Of a stretch of 12,713 nt of DNA, positions 7,801 through 12,713 are shown one piece after another. Numbering within the stretch: the stretch's first letter is position 1; the number at the start of each line of letters is the position of its first letter. Under the pieces are notes generated by a model. It had not been told where the DNA came from. It searched no databases and worked only from the letters and a program-made list of their open reading frames with translations. Made by a program: the position numbers and the translations under genes. The DNA is from SLFT01 sp964493075 (lineage in GTDB: Bacteria; Hydrogenedentota; Hydrogenedentia; Hydrogenedentales; CAITNO01), in contig CAZBNU010000106.1 in the NCBI GenBank assembly GCA_964493075.1, forward strand, positions 1 to 12,713. Direction: 5' to 3'.

Positions 7801-8353
7801 AGTGAAATATGGCACAGCCGCCACCCTGGGCGGCGGCATGTTCAATGATGGGGTATCTCCCACCATTGCCAATTGTGTTTTCACGTTGAACGATGCTCAG
7901 TCCGGCGGCGCTGTCTATAATCACGCATGCTCACCGACGTTTATTAACTGTGTGTTCTATGAGAATACTGCCACGGAATACGGCGGCGGCATTTATAATG
8001 TGGACGCCACTCCCCAACTGATGAACTGTACCTTTGCATATAATTCAGCAGAATATGGCGGCGCAGTAGCAAACAACGCTGCGGCTCCGATAGTAACCAA
8101 CTGTATCCTGTGGGACGACACAGCCACCACATCCGGAAATGAAATATATGATGATACTTCCTCTCCTGTGGTCACCTACAGTTGTATTGCAGGCGGTTAT
8201 GCGGGCACGGGAAATATAAGCGGTGACCCCCTGTTCGAAAATATTTATGCAGGCGACTTGCGATTAACTGCTGACTCCCACTGCATTGATGCAGGCACAG
8301 CAGTTGGTGCTCCAGCGACGGACATTCTCGGTGGTCGCCGTATCATTAAATAA
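4811..8353 (+). CDS. Multidomain extracellular protein: BACON-like and jelly-roll-like domains plus right-handed beta-helix; probable continuation of the C10 peptidase gene, ends at an in-frame TAA
   Basis: 1,180 residues after the gap, with no start visible. The first segment (GYNFAPQPVTTGR...VDFVP) resembles the end of a carboxypeptidase-regulatory-like repeat. Three BACON-like Ig domains follow at about 4940-5233, 6044-6343 and 6767-7063, with motifs such as SFYVWNAGG, AAWLSQTP and GIYTATITITD. Four copies of a jelly-roll/MAM-like domain lie at 5249-5626, 5645-6028, 6374-6751 and 7082-7462, each with GQ...[SH]DG near its start, [FS]FWWK in the middle and a GW[IVL]D[EQ] end. From 7484 a right-handed beta-helix follows: a DUF1565-like start (YVDANN...GSSWAKAF), GGG[MI][FY]N and NC[VT]F coils, and a closing choice-of-anchor-Q-type motif. 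Binding of polysaccharide or matrix is inferred. The stop falls inside the closing motif and the same frame continues at 8354, so the end is probably not natural. Confidence 0.85.
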   Translation, partial: ATKSGYNFAPQPVTTGRSAHYYSVSGNVWGVDFVPAPPSPTIGFTAIPLTASCAAGQNATSQSFYVWNAGGEGTLNYTISDDAAWLSQTPATGSSTGEYDLIAVDYDTAALPWGIYTATITITDSAATNSPQTIPVTLRVSPDLPTAVDDTSRAWTPSGDAAWFGQTDVSYDGQHAAQSGTVADNQTSSLTTAVEGVGDVAFWWKTSSQDGSDTQTFYIDDVPQDSLSGDSGWVQKTYRTTPGIHILRWTYAKDAADATGSDCGWIDQFSFTEWTPTLEESLDYPPASWFKTGGDWTGQTAVTHDGISAGRSPVPAWGPMSSAIQFSVRDAGTISFWWKVSSEENSDYLRFYINDVETAAISGEQDWAYVSFEVADGWNEMKWLYTKDAVGNAGSDCGWLDEVNFVRTNPPVIESNLYLLTPICTQGENAAAQSFTLWNSGGYWVNPVFTKNAAWIITPSCASLSYSHETHPTAITYDTSSLPEGIYTDTLIISDSYGVAVPIEIQIVLTVGNAGFIPLPIALDNELLDWTTAGDAPWHGQSFISYDGVDAARCGAVGEGQYSELSATVQGPGTFSFWWKSSSKRLSDTFVFSIDDIAQSAIDNETDWAQLSYTIQPALHTLKWVYTNNSAGYSNNECGWVDQASFVPDTVPEISVSTATLSSTCVVGETAPSGTFEVWNSWGGMLDYVITSDAPWLSATPDTGYSYGVHDTITANYDTGGLAQGIHTATLTVTDSDASNSPETIEVTITVNPTVSMAVDNETLVFDDAGTTPWYGQMVASHDGVDAARSGAVSGDGVFSTLSTTVFGPGTLSFWWKVSCSLSNHARLYYSTEGYSNDEIYGEVDWEYQEYYIPPGPQTLSWKYYKQFDLPDGADAGWVDEITFTPNTFSLVYVDANNTAPDRDGSSWAKAFTSLQDGVYTAYAAGGGEVWAAAGGYDAIADPVLTMMEGVEIYGGFSGVETERDARDPVLNPTIVSGGTWLQCIVGADNALLDGFTVKYGTAATLGGGMFNDGVSPTIANCVFTLNDAQSGGAVYNHACSPTFINCVFYENTATEYGGGIYNVDATPQLMNCTFAYNSAEYGGAVANNAAAPIVTNCILWDDTATTSGNEIYDDTSSPVVTYSCIAGGYAGTGNISGDPLFENIYAGDLRLTADSHCIDAGTAVGAPATDILGGRRIIK
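8351..8353 (+). other. In-frame TAA interrupting a conserved beta-helix closing motif
   Basis: The codons read GGRRIIK, TAA, GYDMGAYEFDGD. The paralogous beta-helix later in the same frame ends DIRGVSRPQALGWDMGAYEM without a stop. One C-to-T change from CAA (Gln) would explain the TAA. Downstream there is no Shine-Dalgarno, no signal peptide and no intergenic sequence. It is either a true nonsense mutation, a base-calling or assembly error, or a readthrough stop. Confidence 0.85.

Positions 8354-12713
<4,360 letters not shown>

Noticed and set aside
8351..8353. Alternative genetic code with TAA as sense
   Set aside because: The gene ending at 1026 uses TAA as a natural stop at an operon boundary with a ribosome binding site overlapping it, so general reassignment is unlikely.

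Overview
The window holds a run of very large, modular, exported proteins, all on the + strand. No tRNA, rRNA, CRISPR array, transposase or integrase is visible. The repeated vocabulary is Glu-Gly/Glu-Gly-Pro linkers, Cry22-type/DUF5011 Ig-like units, dockerin-like 'H-x-x-D...E-L-L-R' repeats, EF-hand loops, right-handed beta-helices with a closing 'DMGAYE' motif, and Cys-rich or plain C-terminal membrane anchors. This combination points to an uncultured PVC-like or Candidatus Hydrogenedentes-type bacterium. That assignment comes from memory of protein style, not from a marker gene. The run of 100 Ns and the end of the window inside a perfect 21-bp tandem repeat suggest a metagenomic scaffold.

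Layout. (1) 1-1026: 3' part of a gene for a surface protein with two dockerin-like repeats, a beta-sandwich, thrombospondin type 3-like calcium loops and a C-terminal membrane anchor. (2) 1039-3399: a secreted clan GH-A glycoside-hydrolase-like protein. It has a beta-sandwich related to the one in gene 1, one DUF5011 unit, a long EGEGEP linker, two EF-hands and a Cys-rich/transmembrane/basic tail. Its ribosome binding site overlaps the gene 1 stop, so the two are probably one operon. (3) 3400-3843: non-coding, with a hairpin, a weak promoter candidate and a doubtful minus-strand mini-ORF. (4) 3844-4710: signal peptide, Spi-type propeptide and the Cys half of a C10 (streptopain-like) peptidase, cut by the N gap at 4711-4810. 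(5) 4811-8353: three BACON-like and four jelly-roll-like domains, then a beta-helix, ending at an in-frame TAA. (6) 8354-12713: the same frame stays open for 1,453 further codons to the window edge. It holds (EG)16, a somatomedin-B-like Cys knot, a PPC-like domain, six DUF5011 units, a second beta-helix, four more DUF5011 units and an EGEGEP tract.

How they work together (inference): gene 1 and gene 2 products look cell-surface anchored, with gene 2 acting on a polysaccharide. The C10-led giant protein looks like a secreted protease/adhesin whose many binding modules hold it to a substrate or matrix. Segments 4-6 are most simply one gene of more than 2,900 codons, broken in the data by an assembly gap and by one stop codon inside a conserved motif. 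I see no defence or mobile system. The most valuable leads are the TAA at 8351-8353, the poly-C tract just before the anchor of gene 2, and the paired cysteine losses in the two Ig-like units that flank the second beta-helix.
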